64,000 nucleotides of DNA from Sulfurifustis variabilis. GTDB taxonomy: Bacteria; Pseudomonadota; Gammaproteobacteria; Acidiferrobacterales; Sulfurifustaceae. Made by a program: the position numbers and the translations under genes. The first letter of the stretch is position 1; each line of letters starts with the position of its first letter. Under the pieces are notes generated by a model. That model made no database searches. It saw only the letters and a program-made list of their open reading frames with translations, and was not told the DNA's origin. The DNA lies in contig NZ_AP014936.1 in the NCBI RefSeq assembly GCF_002355415.1, positions 248,001-312,000 on the forward strand. Reading direction: 5' to 3'. Shown piece after piece: positions 25,510-36,528 of the stretch.

Positions 25510-26199
25510 ATGGGTGCATCGAAGAAGGCGCGTGCCGCGATGGCCGCGAGCGCGACGCGCCGGCGACCGACGCCGGCGCAGCTGCGCGCGGCGCGCGACA
25601 AGCGGGTACCCGACGTCATCGCTCCGGACCTGAAGGTGCTCTTCGTCGGCATCAATCCGGGCCTCTACACCGCCGCCGTCGGACACCACTTCGCCCGGCC
25701 GGGCAACCGTTTCTGGCCCGCGCTCCATGCCGCGGGCTTCACCGACCGGCTGCTCTCGCCCTTCGACGAGCGCGAGCTGCTCGGCCGGGGCTACGGGATC
25801 ACCAACGTGGTGAACCGCGCGACCGTCGCCGCGAGCGAGCTGTCCAGGGAGGAGCTGATCGCCGGGGCGGCCGGGCTGGAGGAGAAGGTGCGGCGCTATC
25901 GCCCGCGGATCGTCGCCATCCTCGGGCTCACGACGTACCGCGCGGCCTTCGTGCGGCCCGAGGCCCGGCTCGGTCCCCAGCCGGTGGATCTCGCCGGCGC
26001 GCGACTCTGGGTCCTGCCGAACCCGAGCGGGCTCAACGCGCACTTCAAGCCCGCCGATTTCGCCCGCGTGTTCCGCCGCCTTCGCCTGACGGCCGACCGC
26101 AAGCCGTCGCGGCGGGCCTCGCCGCCGGGGACGGCAAAAGAGGGACGCCGCGCGCGGCGTCCCTCTGCGAGGTCCGGGCCTCGCTCTACTTCTTCTTGA
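25510..26199 (+). CDS. mug: G/U mismatch-specific uracil-DNA glycosylase (Mug/TDG)
   Basis: 229 aa. Family motifs are the catalytic-loop GINPGLYTA (Asn activates water) and NPSGLNAHF (minor-groove wedge), as in E. coli Mug (168 aa). Extra residues lie at both ends; the last 40 or so are basic and low complexity because the frame runs through the terminator of the opposite gene (26141-26170) and overlaps that gene by 14 bp. The core ends around residue 190. Start ATG 25510 chosen over 25492. Confidence 0.88.
   Translation: MGASKKARAAMAASATRRRPTPAQLRAARDKRVPDVIAPDLKVLFVGINPGLYTAAVGHHFARPGNRFWPALHAAGFTDRLLSPFDERELLGRGYGITNVVNRATVAASELSREELIAGAAGLEEKVRRYRPRIVAILGLTTYRAAFVRPEARLGPQPVDLAGARLWVLPNPSGLNAHFKPADFARVFRRLRLTADRKPSRRASPPGTAKEGRRARRPSARSGPRSTSS
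26141..26170 (-). terminator. Rho-independent terminator of the DsrE-like gene, inside the mug 3' end
   Basis: Perfect inverted repeat AGAGGGACGCCGC / GCGGCGTCCCTCT with T-run on the minus strand. It lies 16 bp past the stop of the DsrE-like gene and within the last codons of mug. Confidence 0.75.
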
Positions 26200-26716
26200 G
26201 CCGCGGCTGCTCGAGGTAGCGCACGTCCTTGACCGGCAGCGGAAGCGGGTTGATGTAGCGATAGCCCTGGGACTGGAGATGCGCGACCTCCGGGAAACCG
26301 GCGGGCACCACCGTGATGAATCCGTGCATGTCCCTGGCCTCGTAGCCGGCGGCGCGCATGGCGTTGTTGCACATCCGGAACTCCACGCCCGCCTCGGCCA
26401 GCTCGGCCATCTTCTGCACGATGCCCTGGTACTTCTCGTAGTTCTCTTTGGCGAACACACGCAGCTCCGGGCCGTGGGTCACGACCACCATCTTGCCCTT
26501 CAGCTCGCGCTCGGTGTTCTTCACGAAGTTGTAGAGGATGTTGAGTTGCTGCGGGTCCGCGTAGTTGACGTCGAACACCGCGTTGGTCGTCGGGTACTCG
26601 TGCATGTCGACCTTGGCCGTCCCGTACGGCGCGAAGTCGTCCTTGGCCGCGAGCGATACGAGCGGTACGGCGCAGAGCGCCGCGATCGACAGGGTGGTGC
26701 GAAGCGGGTGACGCAT
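26186..26716 (-). CDS. Secreted DsrE/DsrF-like protein
   Basis: 176 aa with a signal peptide (ends SLAAKD). The mature part has the DsrE fold pattern: LNILYNFVKNTERE, MVVVTHGPELRVF, and the single Cys at FRMCNNAMRA, which is the position that carries persulfide in DsrE. Periplasmic DsrE-like proteins occur widely in sulfur oxidisers; function is not settled. A 320-bp gene-poor gap lies upstream. Confidence 0.82.
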   Translation of the reverse strand: MRHPLRTTLSIAALCAVPLVSLAAKDDFAPYGTAKVDMHEYPTTNAVFDVNYADPQQLNILYNFVKNTERELKGKMVVVTHGPELRVFAKENYEKYQGIVQKMAELAEAGVEFRMCNNAMRAAGYEARDMHGFITVVPAGFPEVAHLQSQGYRYINPLPLPVKDVRYLEQPRLKKK

Positions 26717-27037
26717 GTTGCCTGTTCCTCGTCGGTTCGTGGATGGGCCCCCGGAAGGGAAGGCCCGGCCGTTTGCCGCCGACCGGAGTCAGCATGAGCC
26801 GAAAACAGGTCGGCGGGCGCTTCATTATACGGGCGCGTTTCCCCGGGCCCGCCGCGTCCCCGCCGGTCGCAAAAAAAGAGGAACCGCGAGGGGTTCCTCG
26901 AACAGGGAGGGGGTAGTCGCGGCAATCGGGGACGGCCCGTTGCGCCGCGGGTAGTATGCTTGCGCCGTCCGGGCGCGTATGTCGCCCGGACGACATCGTC
27001 TTGAACGGGCGCGGGCGGGGCCGCACGGGAGCGGGAC
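26717..27037. other. Gene-poor intergenic region with an orphan minus-strand terminator
   Basis: Divergent promoters for the DsrE-like gene (minus) and the aldolase-like gene (plus) must lie here. No protein frame is convincing. The only clear structure is the terminator at 26871-26899, which points towards the DsrE-like gene and has no gene before it. Confidence 0.5.
26871..26899 (-). terminator. Orphan Rho-independent terminator
   Basis: Stem GAGGAACC / GGTTCCTC with a 6-base loop and seven T on the minus strand. No gene ends just upstream on that strand; it may end a short leader or a small RNA starting near 26960-27030. Confidence 0.65.
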
Positions 27038-27706
27038 ATGAGCGAACGCGAAGGCGTCACCAAATTCGACCTCGAGTACCGGCCGTCGGCCGCGCTTTCC
27101 CGCGCGACGATCGCCGAGCTGGACGGCTGGCGAACGATCCTGCACCGGCTCGGGCTGATCGGGCTGGATCCGGCGCGTTACGGCGGCGTCGGTTACGGCA
27201 ACGTCAGCATGCGCCTGCCTCCTTTCGAGGCCCCCCGGGGCGCGCGCCGCTTCGCGATCTCCGGCACGCAGACCGGCGGACGGGCGGTGCTCGAGCCCGG
27301 ACACTACGCCGTCGTCACCGCCTACGCGCCCGCCGGGAACCGCGTGGTGGCCGAAGGGCCGATCGCTCCCTCTTCCGAATCGCTTACGCACGCCATGCTC
27401 TACGATCTCGATCCGCGCCTGCGCTTCGTCTTTCACGCGCACGCGCCGGAGATCTGGCGCTCGGCGGCGCGGCTGGGGCTGCCGATCAGCGATCCCGCCG
27501 CGCCGTACGGGACACCGGCGATGGCCGAAGCCGTGCGCGCGCTTCACGCGCGCGGCGCGCTCCCCGTCCCCGGTCTCTTCGCGATGGGCGGTCACGAGGA
27601 CGGTGTCGTCGCCATCGCCGAACGCGCGGAGGAGGCCGGCCTGGTGCTGATTCGCGCGCTCGCACGGGCGCTCACCGGTGAGGCGAGGGCCGGCGAAGTC
27701 GTGTAA
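27038..27706 (+). CDS. Class II aldolase/adducin-family protein
   Basis: 222 aa. The family zinc site H-x-H is seen as FHAHAPEIW near residue 136, with a third His in the ALPVPGLFAMGGHEDG segment and an early GYGNVSMR loop typical of the fold. Relatives cleave or dehydrate sugar phosphates (fuculose-P aldolase, MtnB). The substrate is not clear and no sugar pathway genes adjoin. Start ATG after ACGGGAGCGGGAC. Confidence 0.82.
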   Translation: MSEREGVTKFDLEYRPSAALSRATIAELDGWRTILHRLGLIGLDPARYGGVGYGNVSMRLPPFEAPRGARRFAISGTQTGGRAVLEPGHYAVVTAYAPAGNRVVAEGPIAPSSESLTHAMLYDLDPRLRFVFHAHAPEIWRSAARLGLPISDPAAPYGTPAMAEAVRALHARGALPVPGLFAMGGHEDGVVAIAERAEEAGLVLIRALARALTGEARAGEVV

Positions 27707-27795
27707 GCTTTCGGCAGCCACCCACCGCCCCAGACCCGATGAACAAACGGCGGGCCCGCACCTCCCCGCGCCCTGTCCGCACGCGCCGCTGAGCG

Positions 27796-29991
<2,196 letters not shown>

Positions 29992-30110
29992 TGAACGTGA
30001 AGTCGTTAGTCGTGAGGTCGTGAGATGGACGTAACGACCGCGAGATCGTCAGTCGGGAGGTCGTGAGATGGACGCAACGGCCGTGAGATCGTTAGTCGCG
30101 AGAACGTGAG

Positions 30111-30995
30111 ATGGAAAAGGATTCTTCCACCTCCCGCCCTCACGACCTCGCGCCCTCACGTGCTCTCCTGACCGTGGAACACTTGACCATGCGCTTCGGC
30201 GGCCTTACCGCCATCGACGACCTGTCGTTCGTCGCGAGGCGGCGCGAGATCACCGCGCTCATCGGGCCGAACGGCGCGGGCAAGACGACGGTGTTCAACT
30301 GCCTCACGGGCTTTTACCGCCCGAGCGTCGGGCGCCTCACGCTGGCGACCGAGGACGGGCCGCTCTACCTCGAGCGTCTCGAGGACTACCGGATCGCGCG
30401 CGCCGGCGTGGCGCGCACGTTCCAGAATATCCGCCTGTTTCCGGCGATGTCGGTGCTCGAGAACCTGATCGTCGCGCAGCACAACCGGCTCATGCGCGCA
30501 TCGCTCTACACCGTCGGCGGGCTGCTCGGGCTCGCGGGCTACCGCCGGGCGGAGCGCGAGGCGATCGAGCACGCGCGCGGCTGGCTCGATCGCGTGGGCC
30601 TCGCCGCGCGCGCGGACGACGATGCCGGCAGCCTGCCGTACGGCGACCAGCGCCGACTCGAGATCGCCCGCGCGATGTGCACCCGGCCGCGGCTCCTCTG
30701 CCTCGACGAGCCGGCCGCGGGCCTCAATCCGCACGAGTCGGCCGAGCTCGCCGGCCTGCTCCGCGACATCCGCGACCGGGAGGGCATCGGCATCCTGCTC
30801 ATCGAGCACGACATGAGCGTCGTGATGGGCATCTCCGACCACGTGATCGTGCTCGACTACGGGCGCAAGATCGCCGACGGCGCCGCCGCGGCCGTGCGCG
30901 AGGATCCCGCGGTCATCAAGGCGTACCTCGGCGAAGCGGAGGACGAGGCGCTTCCGCCCGAAGTGGCGAGCGATCTCGGCGGGAAACGGGGATGA
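30111..30995 (+). CDS. livG: Branched-chain amino-acid-type ABC ATPase LivG
   Basis: 294 aa. Walker A GPNGAGKTT, LivG-type signature LPYGDQRRLEIA, Walker B LLCLDEPAAGL, and the H-loop IEHDMSVV. The family usually starts right before the strand LLTVEHLTMRFGG; here about 20 residues precede it and are encoded by repeat sequence, so the true start may be GTG 30174. The stop overlaps livF by 4 bp. Confidence 0.9.
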   Translation: MEKDSSTSRPHDLAPSRALLTVEHLTMRFGGLTAIDDLSFVARRREITALIGPNGAGKTTVFNCLTGFYRPSVGRLTLATEDGPLYLERLEDYRIARAGVARTFQNIRLFPAMSVLENLIVAQHNRLMRASLYTVGGLLGLAGYRRAEREAIEHARGWLDRVGLAARADDDAGSLPYGDQRRLEIARAMCTRPRLLCLDEPAAGLNPHESAELAGLLRDIRDREGIGILLIEHDMSVVMGISDHVIVLDYGRKIADGAAAAVREDPAVIKAYLGEAEDEALPPEVASDLGGKRG

Positions 30996-31726
30996 GCGCG
31001 CTGCTGCTGCTTCAGGGCGTGCACGCCCACTACGGCCGGATCGAGGCCCTGAAGGGCATCGACGTCGTGGTGCACCGCGGCGAGATCGTGACGCTCATCG
31101 GCGCGAACGGCGCCGGCAAGTCGACGCTGCTCATGACCGTCTGCGGCAAACCGCCGGCGTCGCGCGGCCGCGTGATGTTCGACGGCGAGGACATCACGCA
31201 CGTCCCCACGTACGAGATCGTGCGGCGCGGCATCGCGCAGTCGCCGGAAGGCCGTCGCATCTTTCCGCGCATGTCGGTGCTCGAGAACCTGCAGATGGGC
31301 GCCACGACCGCCGACCCGGGTCGCTTCGCCGAGGATCTGGAGCGCGTGTACGGGCTCTTCCCGGTGCTGAAGGAACGCCACGCCCAGCGCGGCGGCACGC
31401 TCTCGGGCGGGGAGCAGCAGATGCTCGCCATTGCGCGCGCGCTCATGGCGCGGCCGCGGCTGCTGCTGCTCGACGAGCCGTCGCTCGGGCTCGCCCCGCT
31501 CGTCATTCGCCAGATCTTCCGCGTCGTGCGCGAGATCAACGCGCAGGGCACGACCGTGCTCCTCGTCGAGCAGGACGCCTTCCATGGGCTGAAGCTCGCC
31601 CATCGCGCCTACGTCCTCGCCGCGGGGCGGATCGTGCTTTCGGGCACGGGCGGGGAGCTGCTCGCCAACCCCGAGGTGCGCGCGGCGTACCTCGAGGGAG
31701 GCCGGCGGGAGGTCGAGCCACGCTGA
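30992..31726 (+). CDS. livF: Branched-chain amino-acid-type ABC ATPase LivF
   Basis: 244 aa. Walker A GANGAGKST, signature LSGGEQQML, Walker B LLLLDEPSLGLAP, H-loop position is Gln-Asp (VEQDAFH) as in other LivF. Overlaps livG by 4 bp and the next gene by 1 bp. Confidence 0.92.
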   Translation: MSALLLLQGVHAHYGRIEALKGIDVVVHRGEIVTLIGANGAGKSTLLMTVCGKPPASRGRVMFDGEDITHVPTYEIVRRGIAQSPEGRRIFPRMSVLENLQMGATTADPGRFAEDLERVYGLFPVLKERHAQRGGTLSGGEQQMLAIARALMARPRLLLLDEPSLGLAPLVIRQIFRVVREINAQGTTVLLVEQDAFHGLKLAHRAYVLAAGRIVLSGTGGELLANPEVRAAYLEGGRREVEPR

Positions 31727-32091
31727 TGGAGGAGTGGCTCGGCATCGCGGTTCCGGCCTACGCCGGCCTGCTCGCGCTCTTCGGGCTTCCCGCCTTCCTG
31801 ACCGGGCAGGCGGCGGCGCGGCAGTGGCGCGGCCCCGCGCAGGCCCTCGGCTACGCGGCGCTGCTCGCGCTCGCCGCCCGCTTCCTGATCTACGCGCTGT
31901 TCGAGGGCCGGCTCGTCAGCGCGACCGGCTTCGCCACCGACCTCGCGTTTCTCGCCGCCGTCGCGCTCGTCGCCCATCGCGTCACGCACGTCCGGTGCGT
32001 GCTCGCGCAGTATCCCTGGCTCTACGAGCGGGCCGGACCGTTCGGCTATCGGGCGCGGGGCGCTATTGGCGGGGGACCGGACCCTACCTAA
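31726..32091 (+). CDS. Small membrane protein of the liv operon (DUF6867-like)
   Basis: 121 aa with three TM helices (about 8-28, 42-60, 68-84) and a short hydrophilic tail with PWLYERAGPFGYRARG. Small proteins of this build are found between livF and livK in proteobacteria; role unknown. It starts by overlapping the livF stop and is followed 40 bp later by livK. Confidence 0.75.
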   Translation: MEEWLGIAVPAYAGLLALFGLPAFLTGQAAARQWRGPAQALGYAALLALAARFLIYALFEGRLVSATGFATDLAFLAAVALVAHRVTHVRCVLAQYPWLYERAGPFGYRARGAIGGGPDPT

Positions 32092-32131
32092 TATAGGTCG
32101 CCGACCCGGACTTCCCAGGAGACACCGAACA

Positions 32132-33229
32132 ATGACAACGCTCGCTCGACTCTTCGCCGCGGCCCTCGCCGCTCTCGCGACGGCCGCCGCCGCCGACATC
32201 CGCATCGCGGTCGTCGGTCCCATGACCGGTCAGTACGCCGCCTTCGGCGAGCAGATGCGACGCGGGGCCGAGATGGCCGTGGCCGACATCAACGCGAAGG
32301 GCGGCGTACTCGGGCAGAAGCTCGTGCTCGAGGTCGGCGACGACGCGTGCGATCCCAAGCAGGCGGTGGCGGTCGCGAACCAGATGGCGAACAAGGGTGT
32401 CGTGTTCGTCGACGGGCACTTCTGCTCGGGCTCCTCGATCCCCGCCTCGAACGTCTACGCCGAGGAGGGAATGCTGCAGATCTCGCCCGGCTCCACGAAC
32501 CCCCAGCTCACCGAGCGGGGCCTGAAGACCGTGTTCCGCACCTGCGGGCGCGACGACCAGCAGGGTGCGGTTGCGGGCGAGCACATCGCGAAGCAGTACA
32601 AGGGCAAGCGGATCGCGATCCTGCACGACAAGACCGCCTATGGGCGCGGCCTCGCCGACGAGACCCGGAAGACGCTGAACAAGCTCGGTATCAGGGAAAC
32701 GCTGTTCGAAGCCTACACGGCCGGCGAGCGCGACTACTCGGCGCTCGTGAGCAAGCTCAAGAGCGCGAACATCGATCTGATCTACGTCGGCGGCTACCAC
32801 ACCGAGGCCGGCCTCATCGTGCGGCAGGCGCGCGCGCAGGGCCTGAAGGCCCCCCTCATGTCGGGCGATGCGCTCATGACCGACGAGTACTGGGCGATCA
32901 CCGGGCCGGCGGGCGAAGGCACGCTCATGACGTTCAGCCCCGATCCGGCGCGCAACCCGATCGCCAGGCCCGTCGTCGAGAAGTTCCTCAAGGAGGGCTA
33001 CAAGCCCGAGGGCTACACGCTCTACTCCTACGGCGCGATCCAGGCCTGGGTGCAGGCGGCCGAAAAGGCGAAGAGCCCGAAGGCCGATGCCGTCGCGAAG
33101 GCCCTGAAGAGCGGCAAGTTCGACACCGTGCTCGGACCCATCGGCTTCGACGCCAAGGGCGACGTCACCGCGCCCGGCTACGTGGTCTACGTCTGGCAGA
33201 AGGGCAAGTACGACTACGTGAGGAACTGA
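32132..33229 (+). CDS. livK: Branched-chain amino-acid-type substrate-binding protein LivK
   Basis: 365 aa type I periplasmic binding protein. Signal peptide ends at TAAAADIRI; family opening IAVVGPMTGQYAAFGEQMRRG, and CSGSSIPASNVY plus SPGSTNPQLTE as the ligand-loop Ser/Thr residues. Start ATG after CAGGAGACACC. It completes the transporter. Confidence 0.92.
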   Translation: MTTLARLFAAALAALATAAAADIRIAVVGPMTGQYAAFGEQMRRGAEMAVADINAKGGVLGQKLVLEVGDDACDPKQAVAVANQMANKGVVFVDGHFCSGSSIPASNVYAEEGMLQISPGSTNPQLTERGLKTVFRTCGRDDQQGAVAGEHIAKQYKGKRIAILHDKTAYGRGLADETRKTLNKLGIRETLFEAYTAGERDYSALVSKLKSANIDLIYVGGYHTEAGLIVRQARAQGLKAPLMSGDALMTDEYWAITGPAGEGTLMTFSPDPARNPIARPVVEKFLKEGYKPEGYTLYSYGAIQAWVQAAEKAKSPKADAVAKALKSGKFDTVLGPIGFDAKGDVTAPGYVVYVWQKGKYDYVRN

Positions 33230-33231
33230 GG

Positions 33232-33885
33232 GTGCGCGTCGTTTCGCTCAACGTCGGCCGGCCGCGCGCCGTGCCGCACGAGGGACGCGAGGTGCTCACC
33301 GGGATCTACAAGGACCCGGTGAGCGGCCGCCGCGCGGTCCGCCGCCTCAACATCGACGGCGACGGCCAAGCCGACCTCCGGGTGCACGGCGGCGCGGACA
33401 AGGCGGTGTACCTCTACCCGCTCGAGCACTACGCCTACTGGGCGGCCGAGCTCGGCGTCGGCCTCTTCCCCCACGGCCAGTTCGGCGAAAACCTGACTAC
33501 CGAAGGGCTGCTCGAGGAGGCGGTGTGCATCGGCGACGTGTTCCGCGTCGGCACGACGCTGCTCGAGGTCAGTCAGCCGCGCTCGCCGTGCTACAAGCTC
33601 GGCATCCGCATGGGCGACGCCGGATTCCCGGCGCGCTTCACCGCCAGCAGGCGCATCGGCTTTTACCTTCGGGTGCTCCAGGAAGGCGAGCTCGCCGCGG
33701 GTAACGCCATCGAGCGCGTGTCGCGGGGCGAGGGCGAGCTGACCGTCGCCGACGTCTTCGCACTGCGCCACGTCGCGTCGGGGGACCCGGAACGGTGGCG
33801 CCGCGCCCTGGCCGTGCCGGCGCTCGCCGACAGCTGGCGCCGGCACTTCGAGCAGCGCCTCGCGGTATCGAACCGGGGCGGCTAG
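33232..33885 (+). CDS. MOSC-domain protein, YiiM-like
   Basis: 217 aa, GTG start 2 bp after the livK stop. MOSC plus 3-alpha layout with QADLRVHGGADKAVYLYP, FGENLTTEG and the Mo/S-binding Cys in SQPRSPCYKLG. E. coli YiiM reduces N-hydroxylated bases using molybdenum cofactor. Not related in function to liv; co-transcription is likely by position. Confidence 0.88.
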   Translation: MRVVSLNVGRPRAVPHEGREVLTGIYKDPVSGRRAVRRLNIDGDGQADLRVHGGADKAVYLYPLEHYAYWAAELGVGLFPHGQFGENLTTEGLLEEAVCIGDVFRVGTTLLEVSQPRSPCYKLGIRMGDAGFPARFTASRRIGFYLRVLQEGELAAGNAIERVSRGEGELTVADVFALRHVASGDPERWRRALAVPALADSWRRHFEQRLAVSNRGG

Positions 33886-34016
33886 TCGGGAGTCTTTTCT
33901 TCCTCTTGCCGTGCCCGCCGACTCTCTGCCCCGTCCCGTTGACGCCACGCGGGGAGGTCAAGACAATACGCCGGCTTCAAGCCATCGCGCTGAAAACAAG
34001 AAAGGGAGGGGGGTAT

Positions 34017-34559
34017 ATGCACAAGTCGTTACGCCGGTTCGTTCCGCTCGTCTGTCTGCTGTTCCTGCCGACAACCGCCCAATCGGCTTTTGTCTGGCAC
34101 TTCACCAATTCGGGTCTCAGCTACTCGCCCACGGACACGATCTTTCTCGAGGCGCAGATAACGAACACCGGTTCCGAGGCGATCGTCATCGATCTCAACA
34201 TCGGCTCATTCGGACAGGGCCTGACGTACGGTTCGTTTCCGAATGACGCTTTCCCGGGCCCCGGGGACTACGAGTTGTTCTTTACCGCGTACGACGAGCT
34301 GGTCGACGCCACCCTGCTTCCGGGCGAGAGCACCGACTTCCTGTTCGGCTTCTTCACGCCGGTCACGTCCGTGGCGCCCGGCGTCTACGAGACGCTGGGC
34401 GCGGATCTGCAGATCAACGGATGGAGCGAAGCCGAGGCGAACGGGGGTCGTTTCGTCGCCACGGTCGTACCCGTACCCCCCGCGTTCTGGCTCTTCGCCT
34501 CGGGCATCGTGGGTCTGGTATCGCTCTCGCGCGGCGGCCGGTCTGGCGCGCAGAGCTGA
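34017..34559 (+). CDS. Secreted protein with PEP-CTERM-type C-terminus
   Basis: 180 aa, ATG after AAAGGGAGGGGGG. Signal peptide (ends TTAQSAF); middle domain of beta-strand character; C-terminus VPVPPAFWLFASGIVGLV followed by Ser-Arg-rich residues, the VP-x-P/TM/basic pattern of exosortase substrates. No exosortase gene is in the window. The middle domain is unrecognised. Function is probably in the envelope or exopolysaccharide. Confidence 0.78.
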   Translation: MHKSLRRFVPLVCLLFLPTTAQSAFVWHFTNSGLSYSPTDTIFLEAQITNTGSEAIVIDLNIGSFGQGLTYGSFPNDAFPGPGDYELFFTAYDELVDATLLPGESTDFLFGFFTPVTSVAPGVYETLGADLQINGWSEAEANGGRFVATVVPVPPAFWLFASGIVGLVSLSRGGRSGAQS

Positions 34560-34562
34560 GCG

Positions 34563-35126
34563 TCATCCTCCGAGCATCGCCCGTTTCAGACCGGAGTCCG
34601 CGGGTTTCTCGCCGAGCCAGATCCTGAGCAGGGCCTGCTGGAAATCCGCGCCCGGAATCGTGCCCAGCGCCTGATCGTTCACGGCGACGCGCGTCGTGCC
34701 GTCGGCGAGCAGGTCGAGGCGGATCGTGTCTCCCTTGCGGACCGCCGGGAAGAGGACGTTGAACTGCGCGATGCGTTCGTCGAGCCGGTCGAGCGCGTCG
34801 CCGGCGGTGTTCGCCCTGAAGCCGTCGTTCCATGCCTCGACGAGTTTTTCGGCCGAGACTTCCTTGTAGAGAAAGTGCAGGCGGACGCTTTTCGGCGGCG
34901 CCTGCTCGATGGCCACCGCCGCGTTCCCGGCCCGTTGCTTCAGGTACAGGGCGCCCACGTACACCTTGACGAAGAATCGCGTTCGCACGCCGGCGCCGTT
35001 CAGCGCCAGCTTCTCTCCCTGCACCTCGACGGCGTCGGGCACCTGAACCCCTGCGGCTTCCCTGGCCTCGGCGATCGGCGGCAGGAGCACGAGCAACGCG
35101 ACCAGCGAAAGAAAAAGACGCTTCAT
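34563..35126 (-). CDS. Chalcone-isomerase-like secreted protein
   Basis: 187 aa with signal peptide (ends IAEAREA). Matches the bacterial chalcone_isomerase-like family: VQGEKLALNGAGVRTRFFVKVYVGALYL, SVRLHFLYKEVSAEKLVEAWNDGF and LDLLADGTTRVAVND. These proteins have no known isomerase activity. Convergent with the PEP-CTERM gene, 3 bp apart. ATG 35126 chosen; longer frames upstream are arginine-rich noise. Confidence 0.85.
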   Translation of the reverse strand: MKRLFLSLVALLVLLPPIAEAREAAGVQVPDAVEVQGEKLALNGAGVRTRFFVKVYVGALYLKQRAGNAAVAIEQAPPKSVRLHFLYKEVSAEKLVEAWNDGFRANTAGDALDRLDERIAQFNVLFPAVRKGDTIRLDLLADGTTRVAVNDQALGTIPGADFQQALLRIWLGEKPADSGLKRAMLGG

Positions 35127-35184
35127 GGCATGGACCTCTCTTTCTTGTGATTCTCGAACAAGCTCGGCACCCAGCGGCGCTCTT

Positions 35185-35874
35185 CTATCCCGGCAGCGGC
35201 GAGACACCGAAGAGCCACCGGTGCAGGTAGAGGACCACCAGAAACGCCGCGAGGCCGATCGCGACCGGGAACGCGAAGTCGCGGACCGCGAACGAAGCGC
35301 GGCCGGCGAAAGCCGCGGCGAGCGGCACATTCGACGTCGCGCGCCCGAGGCGCGCGAAGCCGTCCGGGTATCGCCGCGCGAGCTTCGCGTCGAGCACGAA
35401 GGTCCCGGGCAGGGCGAGGAGCAGGATGCCGCCGAAGAGGATCAGCGAGGCGGCGTCGCCATTGGCCGGAATGTGGGCGATCGCCCAGAGCGTCGTCGCC
35501 CAGAGGAAGGGGTGGCGCGTGACGGCGAAGAAACCGGGCGGGCGGTCCTTCGCGCGCGCGAGGGCGCCGACCGAGGTCGGGTTGTCCGGTCGAAGGGCTC
35601 CGGCGAGCAGGACGAAGGCGATCGGCATTAACAGGAGCGGAACATAGCGCGCCCAGCCGGGCGCCGCCCAGAGCGGCGCGTGCGGCGCGCGGACGTAGCT
35701 CAGGACCAGCCAGGCGAAGGCCGCAAGCATGACGATCGAGTACGCGCCGAGGAAGCGGGGTTCGCCGAGCCGCGCGACCAGCCGTTTGCGCACCGGTTCG
35801 GCGGAGAGCAGGAAGTGCCCGCCCGTGAACACGAGCGCCGCGAGTAACAGCTCGGTCAGGCTTCGGGTGAACAT
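35185..35874 (-). CDS. nnrU: NnrU family membrane protein
   Basis: 229 aa, seven TM helices. The family signature is seen: FTGGHFLLSAEPVRKRL at the N-terminus and TRHPFLWATTLWAIAHIPANG near residue 120. NnrU is linked to nitrite/NO respiration in Rhodobacter and relatives; its reaction is unknown (MAPEG/isoprenylcysteine methyltransferase-like fold). It fits the NO-reductase content of this window. I prefer ATG 35874 over GTG 35898. Confidence 0.85.
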   Translation of the reverse strand: MFTRSLTELLLAALVFTGGHFLLSAEPVRKRLVARLGEPRFLGAYSIVMLAAFAWLVLSYVRAPHAPLWAAPGWARYVPLLLMPIAFVLLAGALRPDNPTSVGALARAKDRPPGFFAVTRHPFLWATTLWAIAHIPANGDAASLILFGGILLLALPGTFVLDAKLARRYPDGFARLGRATSNVPLAAAFAGRASFAVRDFAFPVAIGLAAFLVVLYLHRWLFGVSPLPG

Positions 35875-36042
35875 CGGCGTCGCCGCCCATCCTACCACCG
35901 GCTCGACAAAGGGCGCAGGGCGTTCGCTGGCTTGGAGAATCCTCTAAGGTGTGTCGCCGGCAACGCCACATGCCCGGTGCTCTCCAATGAGTGTCGTTTC
36001 CGGTTGGGGAGCACGTCGGGTATTGGGGGGCGACGGAGCGCG

Positions 36043-36435
36043 GTGGCATTCCACTTCCAGTTCGATCTCGAATCCGGCATGGTGACCGTAATCGCCCGCG
36101 GCAGCACGGATTTCGCCGGCAACCAGCGGGCGATCGTCGCGCTCATGGAACATCCGGAGTTCCAGGCGGTGTCGTGCGTACTCTGCGACTTCCGCCAGTT
36201 CGAATACGTCCCGACGGCCGAGGATTGCCTCACCTTCGGCCGCCTGCTGGCCTCGACCGACTCTTACCGCGGGCGCCGTCTCGCCTACGTCGTCGCGTCG
36301 GCGGCGCATCTGCACGCAGCGCGGACGGTGGCCATCGTCGGCAACGCCTGGGGAATGGAGATCGAGGTTTTTCAGTCTCCGGAGGCGGCGCGCCGGTGGT
36401 TGCTGGCCGGGCGCGCGCCCTGGGCGTCGAACTGA
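36043..36435 (+). CDS. STAS/SpoIIAA-like protein
   Basis: 130 aa, GTG start after GGAGCGCG. The pattern is that of SpoIIAA-like proteins: FQFDLESGMVTVIARGSTDF, CVLCDFRQFEYVPTAEDC, RRLAYVVASAAHLHAARTVAIV, ending in a short EVFQSPEAARRWL helix. These may be regulatory or lipid-binding. Upstream in-frame codons from 35932 lack a ribosome site. Confidence 0.75.
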   Translation: MAFHFQFDLESGMVTVIARGSTDFAGNQRAIVALMEHPEFQAVSCVLCDFRQFEYVPTAEDCLTFGRLLASTDSYRGRRLAYVVASAAHLHAARTVAIVGNAWGMEIEVFQSPEAARRWLLAGRAPWASN

Positions 36436-36528
36436 ACGCAGAGTCCCGGACGCGTCTACCGCGATGTGCCGCCGCCGACGACTCGGCGGTATCCTTGGCG
36501 TCCCTTCCCACGGACCCGCGGAGGTGTC

